The notes beneath the pieces are model-generated. The model was not told where the DNA came from and searched no databases. It saw only the letters and a list, made by a program, of their open reading frames with translations. DNA of 64,000 nucleotides from contig CAKSFT010000007.1 of NCBI GenBank assembly GCA_934454145.1, positions 62,001 through 126,000 of the forward strand, given 5' to 3'. Origin of the DNA: an uncultured Clostridia bacterium. GTDB lineage: Bacteria; Bacillota; Clostridia; UBA1381. Below are positions 49,936 to 58,473 of the stretch, piece by piece (positions within the stretch are counted from its first letter, which is position 1; each line of letters starts with the position of its first letter). Both the position numbers and the translations under genes were made by a program.

Positions 49936-50907
49936 TCAGCCGTATACATTTTTCACCTCAACACCGGTATAGTAGTTTTTCAGGATTTCCTCATAATTTT
50001 TGCCCTGCGATGCAAGATAGTTTGCGCCGTACTGGCTCAAGCCCACGCCGTGACCGTAGCCCCTGACCTTCATTGTGATTTTTGAGCCTTCCGCCGTGAT
50101 GTCTATGTTTGTGGAACGCAGCGCAAACATGGTGCGAAACTCTGTGCCGCGCACCGTCACGCCGCCTATTTTCAGGGAAATTATCCCCCCCGCGGCGCTC
50201 CTTGAAATATCCGAAAAAAGACCGTTGTCCCAGTTTATGCCGCTGATGTTCTTTTCGCAGATTTTCTTAAATTCTTCGGCAGTATATTCTGCCTCAGAAT
50301 TATATTTTGGCGATTCACTGTCCCCCTCGCTTGCAACGCTGACCAGATACGGCACACTGCCGCCCCAGACATCAACGGCATTTTCCGTGTGCCCCGAGGA
50401 GGTGGAATGGAACACTGCGCTTATGGGCTTGCCTTCATATGTAATTATAACTCCGTCGGTAGACTCCACCGCCTCCGAAATCTTTTCCCAGTTTTTGTCC
50501 GCGCTGTTCCCCCAGGATTCGCGCCTTGCGCTTTCGCTTATCCATGCCTTGCAGTGCGCCGGGTCTGTGCAGATGTCTGCGCCCTTGTGCACTTCGGGAT
50601 AGCCCGAGTCCATATAAGTGTTGCGCCTGTTGACCATATATGTGCGCGCGGCAACCGCCTGTGCCTTAAGCGCCTCTTCATAAAAATCGGCAGGCATTTC
50701 TGCCGAAACCACTTCTTTGAGATATTGCTTTGTGTCCATCTCTTCAACTCTGTCCTCGTTTTTTATATAAACCTTTATTTTGTCGGGGGTGTTTTGCGTG
50801 ATTTTTTCTTCGGATTCCTTTTTTTCTGACGGCATTTTCACCACTGCCGCGGGCAGGACCATCGTCACCAGTGCCACAAACAATACCGCAAAAATATATT
50901 TTTTCAT
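49936..50907 (-). CDS. spoIID: Stage II sporulation protein D (lytic transglycosylase)
   Basis: A 323-residue membrane-anchored protein required for septal peptidoglycan remodelling during engulfment. N-terminal anchor YIFAVLFVALVTMVLPAAVV; SpoIID domain with VSAEMPADFYEEALKAQAVA, AARTYMVNRR, GKPISAVFHSTSSGHTENAV and the C-terminal MKVRGYGHGVGLSQYGANYL. Starts MKKYIFAV with GGGGAGGG upstream. It lies between hydF and sigH on the same strand; all three appear to be separate units. Confidence 0.95.
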   Translation of the reverse strand: MKKYIFAVLFVALVTMVLPAAVVKMPSEKKESEEKITQNTPDKIKVYIKNEDRVEEMDTKQYLKEVVSAEMPADFYEEALKAQAVAARTYMVNRRNTYMDSGYPEVHKGADICTDPAHCKAWISESARRESWGNSADKNWEKISEAVESTDGVIITYEGKPISAVFHSTSSGHTENAVDVWGGSVPYLVSVASEGDSESPKYNSEAEYTAEEFKKICEKNISGINWDNGLFSDISRSAAGGIISLKIGGVTVRGTEFRTMFALRSTNIDITAEGSKITMKVRGYGHGVGLSQYGANYLASQGKNYEEILKNYYTGVEVKNVYG

Positions 50908-50973
50908 AAAATTACCCTCCCCGATTATTTATATGCCGGGGAGGGTGTGAGATAGACATAAAACAGTAAAAAT

Positions 50974-52164
50974 TTATTTGCCGAGTTCGGGAAAAATTTC
51001 TATGCTTCTTTCCAAAATCCCCTTCATGTATGCAATGGCAATCCCGTAGTTTGTGACGGGCAGACCGCCAAGCTTGCAGGCTTTTATTCTGTATTTCATT
51101 TCGCGTTCGTTCAGCATGCAGCCGCCGCAGTGTATGCAGAGCTTGTATCCCGACAAATCCTTGGGAAATTCTGTGCCGGAGGTGGTTTCTATCCGCAGAT
51201 TTTTGCCGGTGTATTCCTTCAGCCACCGCGGAATCTTGACAGTCCCAATGTCGTCACACTGACGGTGATGCGTGCAGCCCTCGGAGATAAGCACGGTGTC
51301 GCCGTCACAGAGCGAGTCTATTGCCCTGGCACCGAAAACCGCGTCGGCAAGACTGCCTTTATAGCGCGCAAAAAGAATCGAAAAAGAAGTAAGCTTTATA
51401 TCCGGCGGTGTGTCGCGGTTTACGGCAGAAAATGCCTGGCTGTCGGTTATGACAAGCTTTGGCTTTTTGCCCAGCGATGCCAGGGTCTGTGAAAGCTCCG
51501 TTTCCCGCGTCACGACAGAAATTGCTCCCGATTCCAAAATGTCGCGTATCGTCTGCTGCTGGGGGAGTATAAGGCGCCCCTTTGGCGCGGCAGAATCAAT
51601 GGGCACAACCAAAACCGCGATGTCGCCTGGGGCGAGAAGGTCGCCGACAAGCTTGTGCGTCATGTCGTCGGTTTTCACCAGGTGCGCAATCATTTCTTTG
51701 AGTTCGTCGATGTGATACCCCGTTTGGGCGCTCACCGAAATCGTGTTTTTTCCCGTCATGTCCTTGTGGCTGATGTCATGCTTGTTGTATACTGTGATAA
51801 ATTCAATATTCCGTTCCCTGAAAAGCTCCGCAAGCTCGCGGTCACAGGGCTTTTCCCCTTCAAGCGAATCTATGACAAGGATTGCTATATCGGTTTTTTT
51901 CAGGACGTCCCTTGCCTTTTCCACTCTTTTTTCGCCAAGTGCGCCCTCGTCGTCGATTCCCGGGGTGTCGATTATCATGACAGGCCCCAGCGGCAGCAGT
52001 TCCATTGATTTATAAACCGGGTCGGTGGTGGTTCCTTTTATCTCAGACACCACGGCAAGGTTTTGTTTTGTCACGGCGTTTACAACGCTTGATTTGCCGG
52101 CATTTCTTCTGCCGAAAAAACCGATGTGTACACGTTCTGATGACGGTGTGCTGTTTAATCCCAT
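50974..52164 (-). CDS. hydF: [FeFe] hydrogenase H-cluster maturation GTPase
   Basis: HydF is the scaffold on which the 2Fe subcluster is built before insertion into hydrogenase. GTPase domain: IGFFGRRNAGKSSVVNAV, GTTTDPVYKSMELLPLGPV, DTPGIDDEGALGEKR, VYNKHD. C-terminal cluster ligands are readable: CTHHRQCDD and, later, CIHCGGCMLN (the CxH...HCxxC pattern). The frame opens at 52269, but a promoter at 52276-52304 would start transcription there, so an internal start is needed: ATG at 52164 (MGLNSTPSSERVHIGF, 396 residues) or 52176. hydE and hydG are not in this window. The hydrogenases it would serve are encoded at 53675 and 56286. Confidence 0.93.
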   Translation of the reverse strand: MGLNSTPSSERVHIGFFGRRNAGKSSVVNAVTKQNLAVVSEIKGTTTDPVYKSMELLPLGPVMIIDTPGIDDEGALGEKRVEKARDVLKKTDIAILVIDSLEGEKPCDRELAELFRERNIEFITVYNKHDISHKDMTGKNTISVSAQTGYHIDELKEMIAHLVKTDDMTHKLVGDLLAPGDIAVLVVPIDSAAPKGRLILPQQQTIRDILESGAISVVTRETELSQTLASLGKKPKLVITDSQAFSAVNRDTPPDIKLTSFSILFARYKGSLADAVFGARAIDSLCDGDTVLISEGCTHHRQCDDIGTVKIPRWLKEYTGKNLRIETTSGTEFPKDLSGYKLCIHCGGCMLNEREMKYRIKACKLGGLPVTNYGIAIAYMKGILERSIEIFPELGK

Positions 52165-52275
52165 ATTTTTCACCATAACCTTTCTGTCCGCAGAAGCCGT
52201 GTTTCCAAAGCCGCATGGCGGACGCGCAAAAGCTTTGACGGCACCCCGTTTATTCCCCCGAAAAAACATAAATAT

Positions 52276-52304
52276 ATTTTATCATTATATACCCTTCATG
52301 TCAA
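52276..52304 (-). promoter_or_regulatory. SigA promoter of hydF
   Basis: On the minus strand TTGACA (52304-52299) and TAAAAT (52281-52276) are 17 bases apart, leaving a leader of about 100 bases. Confidence 0.65.
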
Positions 52305-52341
52305 GGAACACAGGAAGAAAATGAAAAATTTTACAAATCTA

Positions 52342-52370
52342 TTGAAAATTTTGGGGAATAATAGTATAAT
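52342..52370 (+). promoter_or_regulatory. SigA promoter of the rodA/ftsW-type gene
   Basis: TTGAAA (52342-52347) and TATAAT (52365-52370), 17-base spacer. The predicted RNA would begin with the palindrome at 52374-52420. Confidence 0.65.
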
Positions 52371-52373
52371 AAA

Positions 52374-52420
52374 TAATTGTAACATGATAATTTTTGGTTT
52401 GGGTAAATGCTTTACAATTA
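52374..52420 (+). repeat. Diverged palindrome of the leader family upstream of rodA/ftsW
   Basis: Arms TAATTGTAA (52374-52382) and TTACAATTA (52412-52420) with a longer loop than the 34-base copies; the right end continues CCT as in the MITE end. Confidence 0.5.
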
Positions 52421-52451
52421 CCTGTAAAATTTGTTTTTGAGGGAGATTTTT

Positions 52452-53546
52452 ATGCGACAATACAAGGGCAGAATGAAGGGATTTGACAAATGGCTTTTTA
52501 TTTTGGTATGCCTTTTGTCTGTTGCCGGGATATTTGCCATATATTCCGCCACATATTCTTATGGCAGTCTTTCTAATGTGATAACACAAAGCGGCGCGTT
52601 TTTGCTTGGCTTGATTATAATGCTTTTGCTTACATTTTTTGATTATGAACAATATGAGGGCATGATAAAATACGTCGGTGCGACGGCGATTCTGCTTTTG
52701 ATTGCCGTCCTGATTGTCGGGCAGACAGGCGACTGGGGCGCAAAAAGCTGGATAAGGATAGGGCCCGTGGGCATACAGCCGGCAGAGTTTGCAAAAGTGG
52801 CGTTTATTGTGACATTTGCGTATCACCTGGACGCAGTGCATGATGACATAAACAAGCCGCTCACGATTTTGGGGCTGATTGTGCACCTTGGCGTGCCTGT
52901 GGGGCTGATTCTTTTGCAGCCCGATGCCGGGAGTGCAATGGTGTTTGTTTTCATCTTTATAGTGATGATTTTTGTCGGGGGGATTTCCTACAAATATATA
53001 ATCCCGGTCGGAGTTGCCGGGATTGCTTCACTGCCGCTTATATATCGGTTTTTGCTTGGCGATTTCCAAAAAGCAAGGATAAAGGTCTTTCTAAACCCCG
53101 AGTCGGACCCGCTTTACCGCGGATATAACGTGATACAGTCAAAACTGGCAGTGGGTTCCGGGCGGTTCTTTGGGTGCGGATATCTCAAGGGGACGCAGAC
53201 TCAGATGGAATTTTTGCCGACAAAGCATACCGACTTTATTTTTAGTGTGATATGCGAAGAATTTGGACTTTTCGGCGCAACGGTGATTATACTTTTGCTT
53301 TTGTTGCTTATTTTGCGTTGTATAACCACGGCAAAAAATTCAAATTCACGTTTCGGCAAATACATCGCTGTGGGCGTGGCGGCAATGTTTATCTTCCATG
53401 TTGCCGAAAACTGCGGCATGTGCCTGGGGCTTACCCCTGTCACCGGTATCCCCCTGCCGTTCATCAGTTACGGTGGTACGTCGCTTATCACCTACATGGG
53501 GGCAGTGGGCATTGTGATGAGCATAGCCTACCGTCGCAGGAAATAA
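52452..53546 (+). CDS. Peptidoglycan glycosyltransferase of the FtsW/RodA/SpoVE (SEDS) family
   Basis: A 364-residue polytopic membrane protein; start at 52452 with GAGGGAG upstream (an earlier frame start at 52431 lies within the leader). About ten hydrophobic helices. SEDS signatures: IGPVGIQPAEFAKVAFIVTF, LQPDAGSAMVFVFIFIVMIF, FLPTKHTDFIFSVICEEFG and TPVTGIPLPFISYGGTSL. Overall it is closest to RodA. It polymerises glycan strands from lipid II; it stands alone here between hydF and the hydrogenase genes, both on the other strand. Confidence 0.93.
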   Translation: MRQYKGRMKGFDKWLFILVCLLSVAGIFAIYSATYSYGSLSNVITQSGAFLLGLIIMLLLTFFDYEQYEGMIKYVGATAILLLIAVLIVGQTGDWGAKSWIRIGPVGIQPAEFAKVAFIVTFAYHLDAVHDDINKPLTILGLIVHLGVPVGLILLQPDAGSAMVFVFIFIVMIFVGGISYKYIIPVGVAGIASLPLIYRFLLGDFQKARIKVFLNPESDPLYRGYNVIQSKLAVGSGRFFGCGYLKGTQTQMEFLPTKHTDFIFSVICEEFGLFGATVIILLLLLLILRCITTAKNSNSRFGKYIAVGVAAMFIFHVAENCGMCLGLTPVTGIPLPFISYGGTSLITYMGAVGIVMSIAYRRRK

Positions 53547-53588
53547 CGGCACACCTTGTTTTCTTTTAATAGGGAATGTAAAAATAAA

Positions 53589-53624
53589 GGCTGTTTAAAA
53601 AATCAATCGACTTTTTAAACAGCC
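53589..53624. terminator. Palindromic terminator, copy 5 of the repeat family
   Basis: Arms GGCTGTTTAAAAAATC and GACTTTTTAAACAGCC with one mismatch and loop AATC, between convergent genes (rodA-type ends 53546, hydrogenase ends 53675). AAA and CCTTTATT flank it. Confidence 0.75.
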
Positions 53625-53674
53625 CCTTTATTCAAAATAATATAAAAATACAGAACAAATATATTCGTTTTTCT

Positions 53675-55108
53675 TTATTTCAATACTTTTATCGCATCTT
53701 TTATTGTTTTCTCGTATGCTTCGCGTCCGTATTTGTCAACTTCCGCTTTGTTTTTGTCACCATGCGTCAGACAGCCCGCACCTCCGATACAGCCGCCCAT
53801 ACATGCCATACCTTCGATGAAATTGCCGTCAAGACGTCCCTTAGAGGCTTTTAAAAGTGCAATTCTGCACGCCTCAATCCCGTCACACGCGACAGCCTTC
53901 AGGTCAAAATCCTCAACAAAGTTTTCCTTCAAAGCCTCCGCAACCGCGTCGGATAATCCGCCGCTCCTTGCAAAAATTCTGCCGTAGTATGATGCGTTGT
54001 CCATCACTTCCTCCTCAAGGGTCGTGATGTCCAGGTCGCGGCTGTCAAAGAGCGCCTGCAATTCCTCAAAAGTGATTACACTGTCAATCCACGGCGACAC
54101 GGTTTCAAGCTGATATTCCATTTTCTTTGCCGTGCACGGCCCGATAAACACAACCTTTGCTCCCGGCGTGGTCTGCTTTATATATTTTGCAATCGTCGCC
54201 ATCGGGGAAAGATTGTGTGACACATGCTGCAGCATATCCGGGAATTGCTTTTTTATATATTCCACAAATGCCGGACAGCAAGAGCTTGTCAAAAATCCCT
54301 TTTCCGCAAGCTCCAGTGCTTCGGCATCGGCAACCATGTCCGCGCCCAACGCCGCCTCCACAACATGATAAAACCCAAGCTTGTGTATACCTGCAATGAC
54401 ATGTCCCAGCCCTGCATAGTTGAACTGACTGGATATACTCGGCGCAACAACCGCAAACACCTTATAGTTTTTGTTGTCATCACTCTTTTTTATTATATCT
54501 ATGACATCAAGGATAAAAGACTTGTCCATTATCGCCCCGAAAGGACACTGATACACGCACGCACCGCACGAAATACATTTGCTGTTGTCAATCTCTGCCG
54601 CCTTGCTTTCGCCCATGCGTATTGCATTTACTTTGCATGCATTCTCGCACGGTCTTCTTCTGTTGATGATTGCACTGTAGGGACATACGGAGGCACACCT
54701 TCCGCATTCCACACACTTCGACTTGTCTATGTGCGCCTTTTGGTGCTCGTCGGAGGAAATCGCCCCCCTCGGGCAGACATCTTCACAGCGGTGCGCAATA
54801 CAGCCACGGCAGCTTTCGGTCACGTCATATCCGCTGACGGGGCATTCATCGCACGCAATCTCAATTGCCTCAATTACATTCGGGTTCTTCTTGTCGCCGC
54901 CCATTGCAATCTTGATTCTCTCCAACACAATAGCGCGTTCTTTGTAGACACAGCAGCGCATTGTCGACTCTTTGCCCGGCACTATGCGCTTTGGGATATC
55001 ATTGATATTCTCAAGCAGCTTATCGTCCCACGCTTCACGCGCAACCTCCCTCAAAACCTTGTACTTCAAGTGCTGTACTTTTGTATCAAATTTTCTTATC
55101 TTTGCCAT
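53675..55108 (-). CDS. [FeFe] hydrogenase, group B type
   Basis: A 477-residue monomeric hydrogenase. The N-terminal 110 residues are helical without obvious cofactors. Several ferredoxin-like clusters follow between about 115 and 195 (CIAHRCEDVCPRGAI, KCVECGRCASVCPYSAI, CISCGACVYQCPFGAI). The H-cluster domain has all three motifs: TSSCCPAFVEYIKK (about 272), GPCTAKKMEY (about 325) and EGMACMGGCIGGAGCL (about 431). The SSCC and GPCTAKK variants are typical of group B enzymes, which are poorly characterised and often thought to be ferredoxin-linked. It is the last gene of a cluster with a sensory hydrogenase and a phosphatase, 15 bases after the phosphatase gene. Confidence 0.92.
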   Translation of the reverse strand: MAKIRKFDTKVQHLKYKVLREVAREAWDDKLLENINDIPKRIVPGKESTMRCCVYKERAIVLERIKIAMGGDKKNPNVIEAIEIACDECPVSGYDVTESCRGCIAHRCEDVCPRGAISSDEHQKAHIDKSKCVECGRCASVCPYSAIINRRRPCENACKVNAIRMGESKAAEIDNSKCISCGACVYQCPFGAIMDKSFILDVIDIIKKSDDNKNYKVFAVVAPSISSQFNYAGLGHVIAGIHKLGFYHVVEAALGADMVADAEALELAEKGFLTSSCCPAFVEYIKKQFPDMLQHVSHNLSPMATIAKYIKQTTPGAKVVFIGPCTAKKMEYQLETVSPWIDSVITFEELQALFDSRDLDITTLEEEVMDNASYYGRIFARSGGLSDAVAEALKENFVEDFDLKAVACDGIEACRIALLKASKGRLDGNFIEGMACMGGCIGGAGCLTHGDKNKAEVDKYGREAYEKTIKDAIKVLK

Positions 55109-55123
55109 TTGATTTCTCCATTC

Positions 55124-56293
55124 CTAAAAATAACTCACATTAACCGTCTTATCCATATTTTTCAGTGCTTCCGAAAGCTCTTCCACAAGCTGCATCTTTA
55201 TGTTGAACCCTATCGGAAGATTCGGGTTCTGATGTGCCGGGTTGACCGCCCTGCCGACATAGAAATTTATGTCGGTGGCTTCGTCAAAAAGCATGCGCGC
55301 AATCTGGGATGCGCCGTCCTTTTTCTCTCTCCATTGGTTGCACAGTTCCTTTTCCCCGACATAATCTCTTGCATACTCCACAACCCTGTTGATTGTCAGC
55401 ACCCCTTCCGTCACAAGGTCAACCCCTTCGATTCTGGCCGTCGGCGGAATGTCGGGGTCTATATAGTCCACCGAGGTTTCCAGAGGTTTGCCGAGATATT
55501 CTGCCGTTATGCCGGAGGTCGTGCCGCCGCTGACAATGTGCTTGCCTTGCTTTGCAAAAAACAGCGCCATCATCTTATTTGCGTCCTTCGGGTCGCGCGG
55601 TGGGCCAAACATGAGGTTTACCGCCCTGCGCATACGCAGGCGCACCGTCGCTACCGTTGTGTCATCGCCGGGTTCGTTGTTGTACAAATCGTTGCATGCG
55701 TCAACAATCAGCGAGGACATCGCCTGTGCCGACAGCCTGTTGCTGTAGCGCGACTCCGCATATTCCACAATGTTGTCCCTCTGCCAGCCATAGTTCAGCG
55801 TCTGCCCGACGCCGGCGTATATCGCGCCGTCACTCATCGTGATAAACATATCATCACATTCCAGGTTTATCTTCGACTCAAGAATGGTTTTTCCCGAGAT
55901 AACCCTCTTCTCTTTGGGATAATCAAAGCTTTTGCCGTCACGCAAAAGAATTACCTCCGGGTTGTCATACTGGATAATTTCCGCCACACTGTTGCCGGTC
56001 ACCTTTATTATGGTAAACGTGGCATATGCCACCCCCCTGACACTGCACACCGGCAAGGTTGCCATGATTGTATTCACACATTCCTCCAGGCTCATGTGCT
56101 CCGAAATCATCGTGGCGATGATTGTCGAGGTAAGCGTCGACAAAATGTTTGCCTTGACGCCGCTGCCAAGCCCGTCGGCAAGCACAAGGATTGTGGTGTC
56201 CCCGTCCTTCACAAGCTGAACCATATCTCCGCACAATTGCTCATCTTTTTTATTGATGCTTCTGTATCCCACATCAACGCACAGATTATTCAT
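55124..56293 (-). CDS. SpoIIE/PP2C-family serine phosphatase linked to hydrogenase genes
   Basis: A 389-residue protein with a PP2C/SpoIIE catalytic domain over about 1-220. Metal-binding acidic motifs are visible in VLADGLGSGVKANILSTLTS, FITMSDGAIYAGVGQ and EPGDDTTVATVRLRMR. The remaining 170 residues carry an extra conserved domain (FFAKQGKHIVSGGTTSGITA, ARIEGVDLVTEGVLTINRVV). No transmembrane region, so it is not spore SpoIIE itself. PP2C-like phosphatases are known companions of group C sensory hydrogenases and are thought to relay the H2 signal. It overlaps hydS by 8 bases. Confidence 0.9.
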   Translation of the reverse strand: MNNLCVDVGYRSINKKDEQLCGDMVQLVKDGDTTILVLADGLGSGVKANILSTLTSTIIATMISEHMSLEECVNTIMATLPVCSVRGVAYATFTIIKVTGNSVAEIIQYDNPEVILLRDGKSFDYPKEKRVISGKTILESKINLECDDMFITMSDGAIYAGVGQTLNYGWQRDNIVEYAESRYSNRLSAQAMSSLIVDACNDLYNNEPGDDTTVATVRLRMRRAVNLMFGPPRDPKDANKMMALFFAKQGKHIVSGGTTSGITAEYLGKPLETSVDYIDPDIPPTARIEGVDLVTEGVLTINRVVEYARDYVGEKELCNQWREKKDGASQIARMLFDEATDINFYVGRAVNPAHQNPNLPIGFNIKMQLVEELSEALKNMDKTVNVSYF

Positions 56294-57956
56294 TTGAAAG
56301 AGTCTCCTTTAGTTTTGTTAATGCGATTTTTGTTTCTGCTGTGGTTTCCCCCAAAAGCGACGCAATTTCCTGCACGACCCTCATCTGTTTTTCCACAACC
56401 TTATCGGTTATTTCCACAGCCGCCTTGCTCTTTTCTTCCTTAGAAAGACGTATTTCCTCTTCACGGCTGACGTCCTTCATTATGACAAGAATAATGTGGT
56501 ACTCCTTGTCATAAATGATGGTTTCTTCTATATATTTCTGATATTCCGCAAGATATTTGCTCTTGTCATACACATTCTTCCCCTCCGAAAGTGCCATGAC
56601 ATAGTCAAACGGATCAAGTATCCTTACGACAGGGTTGTTCAGGACGTCGGAAGCAGAAGCCAGATTCAGGATTTTCCTTGCCGCGGTGTTTATCACCTGT
56701 ACGTTCAGCTCTTCGTCAAGCACAAGGATTCCGTTTGGCGTGTTGCTGACAATGGTGTCGGAGAAGTTTTCCGCTTTTTCCTGCAAATACGGCATGCACA
56801 TGCTGAGGTCCGCCTTGCCGTTCAGCACAGCGACAGCCTTGTCACGGCACGTGTTGTATCCGCAGCTTCCGCAGTTAAGCTCCTTCTCGGGTGAATTTTT
56901 GCCCATCTTTCTCAGGACTTCTTCTATTGCGCGGCTGTTTGGCATGACTCTCTGCACACCCTCAAACCCAAAGTTCCGCAAAAGACCGCCGTCCGCCTCT
57001 TCGGGCACGTCATAGTCTTTTTTGGAAAACCTTTTTTCCACCGCCATAATGTCCGCCACAGGGTTGCGCCCTTTGTGTTTCATCAGCGGTCCGCCCACAC
57101 AGCTCCCCTTGCATGCAGACATTTCAATAAAGCAGTTGTGGATTTTTCCGCTGTCAATGTCCTCCAGCGCACTCATACAGCTGTCCATGCCGTCAATCGC
57201 CACATAATTCATACTGTCCTTCAGGTGCATGCTCTTTATAATTCCTCCCGTCGTCGGGAAAACGTTTGTCCTGTGCCCTTCCTCAGACTCCCCCGATTTT
57301 TCGGGCAGGGTGCCTTTTTGCTCAAAGAGTCCGTCCAGTTCTTCAAAGGTCAGCACAACATCAACATATTCGGGATATTTCTCCGCCTCTGCCTTCTTTG
57401 AAATGCACGGCCCCACAAAAACAACGGCACAGCCGGGGTGTTCTTCCTTCAGCTGTTTTGCATGCGCCTGCATCGGCGAAACGACCCTTGCCAGATATGG
57501 CAGTGCGTTTTCATAGTGCCGCTCTATAAGCGTGTTCACCGTGTGACAGCACGAGGATATAATGATGTTTTTGCCTTCCTCCGCCATCTTCTCATACTCT
57601 TTTTTCACAATCGCCGCACCGACAGCAGTTTCCTCCGCGCCGGCAAAGCCCAGCCCCAGAAGCGCCGCCCTCATGTCATGAAGATTGCGCCCCTCATACC
57701 ACGCGGCATAAGACGGCGCAAGGCTCACATAGACCTCACGCTGTCCGTCCAGAAGAGCCAAAACCCTGTCTGCGTCGTTTCTTATCTTTTTGGCATTCTG
57801 GGGACAGACCACATAACATTCTCCGCACAATACACATTCATCGCGTATGATGTGCGCCTGACCGTCATAAAACTTGATGGACTTCACGGGGCAGTTTCTT
57901 ATGCATTTATAGCAGTTTTTGCAATTTGATTTTTTTGTTTCAAGGCACTCTACCAT
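56286..57956 (-). CDS. Putative sensory [FeFe] hydrogenase (group C, HydS-like) with PAS domain
   Basis: A 556-residue protein. Two N-terminal [4Fe-4S] motifs (CKNCYKCIRNCPVKSI, CVLCGECYVVCPQNA). An H-cluster domain with variant motifs ISSCCHTVNTLIERHY, GPCISKKAEAEKYP and MSACKGSCVGGPLMKHKGR. A four-cysteine FeS domain near 356-390 (NCGSCGYNTCRDKA, CMPY). A PAS domain from about 400 (TIVSNTPNGILVLDEELNVQ), ending in a coiled region. The PAS and altered H-cluster motifs mark the group C, low-activity H2-sensing enzymes such as HydS. It is followed by an 8-base overlap with the phosphatase gene. Confidence 0.92.
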   Translation of the reverse strand: MVECLETKKSNCKNCYKCIRNCPVKSIKFYDGQAHIIRDECVLCGECYVVCPQNAKKIRNDADRVLALLDGQREVYVSLAPSYAAWYEGRNLHDMRAALLGLGFAGAEETAVGAAIVKKEYEKMAEEGKNIIISSCCHTVNTLIERHYENALPYLARVVSPMQAHAKQLKEEHPGCAVVFVGPCISKKAEAEKYPEYVDVVLTFEELDGLFEQKGTLPEKSGESEEGHRTNVFPTTGGIIKSMHLKDSMNYVAIDGMDSCMSALEDIDSGKIHNCFIEMSACKGSCVGGPLMKHKGRNPVADIMAVEKRFSKKDYDVPEEADGGLLRNFGFEGVQRVMPNSRAIEEVLRKMGKNSPEKELNCGSCGYNTCRDKAVAVLNGKADLSMCMPYLQEKAENFSDTIVSNTPNGILVLDEELNVQVINTAARKILNLASASDVLNNPVVRILDPFDYVMALSEGKNVYDKSKYLAEYQKYIEETIIYDKEYHIILVIMKDVSREEEIRLSKEEKSKAAVEITDKVVEKQMRVVQEIASLLGETTAETKIALTKLKETLSNE

Positions 57957-57977
57957 AATTTCCTCCCTGTTTTTCCG

Positions 57978-58220
57978 TCAGCCCAGCTTTGCCAGGATCT
58001 CGTTGTCAAAAAAATCGTCAACCGTGTCCGGCTTTACGGAATAAAGCACGTCATCAACCGTCACGCTCACGCCGTTTACGCAGTTCTTCATGCAAAAAGC
58101 GCCGCAAAGGTCAACCTTGTCCCCCAAGTTGTTTTCTGCGACACGGCTCTGCAAGGCCTCTATAACCTGTCTTGAACCCTTCAGATGACATGAACTTCCT
58201 ATACAAATTGTCACTTTCAT
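57978..58220 (-). CDS. Thioredoxin-like [2Fe-2S] ferredoxin
   Basis: An 80-residue protein similar to the C-terminal domain of NuoE/HydC: MKVTICIGSSCHLKGSRQV (Cys6 and Cys11) and DLCGAFCMKNCVNGVSVTVD (second cysteine pair). It likely binds one [2Fe-2S] cluster and exchanges electrons with a hydrogenase or flavoprotein. It is the first gene of the hydrogenase cluster, 21 bases before hydS, with GGGAGGAAA upstream of the start. Confidence 0.88.
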   Translation of the reverse strand: MKVTICIGSSCHLKGSRQVIEALQSRVAENNLGDKVDLCGAFCMKNCVNGVSVTVDDVLYSVKPDTVDDFFDNEILAKLG

Positions 58221-58473
58221 GAAATCATTTCCTCCCTAAATTGATTTTATCTTCAAACAGAACACTTTTCATTGTTAATATTTTAACATCAACTCTATTT
58301 GTTGTCAATATCAAAAGCAAAATATTCTGCGGTTTCCTGTCCGAAAACCGGGTTTTTTACGGTATTTTCTGCGACGCGCGGCATTGTGATTTTTGGTTCT
58401 AAAATTTACTTGTCTTTAATAAGATTAAACATATAAAATCCGACAGAAAAAATTTTGAAGGGAATGATTACAA

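Noticed and set aside
55124..56293. Annotation as the sporulation protein SpoIIE
   Set aside because: It lacks the N-terminal membrane domain of about ten helices and overlaps a sensory hydrogenase gene. Only the phosphatase domain is shared.
54224..56443. A 739-codon open frame on the plus strand across the hydrogenase and phosphatase genes
   Set aside because: It is antisense to two genes with clear family motifs, has no ribosome site, and its product is Cys/His/Arg-rich low-complexity typical of a shadow frame in a codon-biased gene.
58300..58400. A hairpin around CGGTTT...AAACCG followed by GGGTTTTTT as a terminator or attenuator before spoIIIAA
   Set aside because: The stem is short with a large loop and there is no upstream plus-strand gene to terminate. 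Too weak to list as a feature.
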